In this document: positions 63,301-64,000 of the stretch, in pieces
How the letters are laid out: each line of letters starts with the position of its first letter
Numbering within the stretch: position 1 is the stretch's first letter
Source: Gavia stellata
Taxonomy: Eukaryota; Chordata; Aves; Gaviiformes; Gaviidae
NCBI RefSeq assembly: GCF_030936135.1
Contig: NC_082610.1
Coordinates: forward strand, 20,470,428-20,534,427
DNA length: 64,000 nucleotides
Direction: 5' to 3'
Program-made: the position numbers and the translations under genes
The notes under the pieces: model-generated
The model's input: only the letters and a program-made list of their open reading frames with translations
Databases searched by the model: none
Told to the model about the DNA's origin: nothing

Positions 63301-63940
63301 GGATTTTCAGAGCACCTTTTATCCACTCAAACAGGCAAGTCATTACCAGTTTAAATCAGGGAGGCTAACATCCCAGCCCTCAGCTAGGTCTCTGTGCACC
63401 AGCAGCTCGCACCAGCCCCGCTCACCTTTTAACTGGTGGACAACACAGACTGATGGCACGGACCAATGCCACGGGGCCAATTTTTACAGCCTGAACACAA
63501 TCAGGGAGAAGCTCACAGCTTCTCAAACAGTACCATCTTTGCACAAGTTACTGCTGAAAACAGAAGCTGCATGTGTAGAGCAGAATTAAAAGAAAATGTG
63601 CTTCTTCAACTGTAAGGACCACCTGAGAGATTAAATGATTAGAGGACTGCTGAGGTGTATGGTCTATATGAAATGTACCACACGCAGAGGAAGGCGAACT
63701 CTGCCATGAGAGGAGGGTGTTGCACAACGAGGGCACGGATGAGGTGGGATGCCTTCCATGACACTTGGGTGCCGGAATAGGAACCAACCTGAGAGGAATC
63801 TAGATCAGGAAACATAGGCTCAGGAATCATATAATTGGTTGGAGGAGGCTCATTTAACTGCACCTGATTTAACGTTTGGTTCAAGTCCTCTGCTTTCCAG
63901 GCCCCTTCTTTTGCTCGCTGAAGTTTGTAAAACGGCATCC
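60390..63940 (-). CDS. PHRF1: PHD and RING finger domains 1 (PHRF1), C-terminal exons, partial
   Basis: PHRF1 is a nuclear PHD/RING protein whose C-terminus binds the phosphorylated RNA polymerase II tail through an SRI-type domain. Only the 3' exons are in the window: 63940-63789, 63242-62982, an exon ending at 61724 (start near 61930-61954) and 60524-60390, which ends with TGA. The SRI region is clear: [20 protein letters not shown] in the third exon continues into [20 protein letters not shown] in the last. The first exon carries [20 protein letters not shown] and the second is Pro-rich. The first two exons join in phase 0, but the obvious acceptor of the third (gttag at 61932) does not fit that phase, so either a small exon is missing from this model or a weaker acceptor near 61955 is used. 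The PHD and RING domains lie beyond the right edge. Confidence 0.88.
60525..61723 (-). other. PHRF1: PHRF1 last intron
   Basis: Runs from donor gtaagg next to 61724 to acceptor tag next to 60524 on the minus strand. Unique-looking sequence; I saw no repeat or RNA gene in it. Confidence 0.75.
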
Positions 63941-64000
63941 CTAGGTTCCCCAAGAGAAGGAATAGAAAACATTTAAGAACAAAATGAACCTAATGGGTCA

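Overview
The window is vertebrate genomic DNA with split genes and GT-AG introns, most likely from a bird. Six truncated chicken-repeat-1 (CR1) LINE copies carry the CR1-type 3' end (TCACAGAATCA... read from the opposite strand), and the innate-immunity gene is very GC-rich, compact and of avian IRF7 type. The exon models below were built by hand from splice sites, reading phase and protein family resemblance; no alignment was run.

Layout. (1) 1-5757: non-coding DNA, probably the 5' side or a 5'UTR intron of SLC25A22. (2) 5758-about 37580: SLC25A22 (plus strand, nine coding exons, 322 aa), the mitochondrial glutamate/proton carrier, with long introns containing three CR1 fragments (one sense, two antisense). 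(3) 37858-38665: a degenerate minisatellite packed with palindromic STAT-type (TTCN3GAA) sites. (4) 40152-47330: IRF7 (plus strand, eleven coding exons, 511 aa) with an interferon-response promoter. Its second intron is almost wholly a 3.3-kb minisatellite whose unit resembles the end of exon 2 and its splice donor. (5) 47535-56146: a minus-strand LRR-Roc-COR (ROCO/MFHAS1-like) gene, about 931 aa, convergent with IRF7 with only about 590 bp between the two stop codons. (6) 57441-58719: the longest CR1 copy, keeping part of the reverse transcriptase. (7) 60390-63940: the last exons of PHRF1 on the minus strand, ending in an SRI-type domain; the rest of the gene lies beyond the right edge.

Functional picture. 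SLC25A22 and PHRF1 are housekeeping genes flanking an immune segment. IRF7 is the interferon-inducible transcription factor that amplifies type I interferon production; its promoter has an ISRE and a GAS-like palindrome. The ROCO neighbour is a candidate immune or stress signalling GTPase by family analogy only. The points most worth a second look are the exon/donor-like satellite inside IRF7, the STAT-site satellite upstream of it, and the ROCO gene lying between IRF7 and PHRF1.
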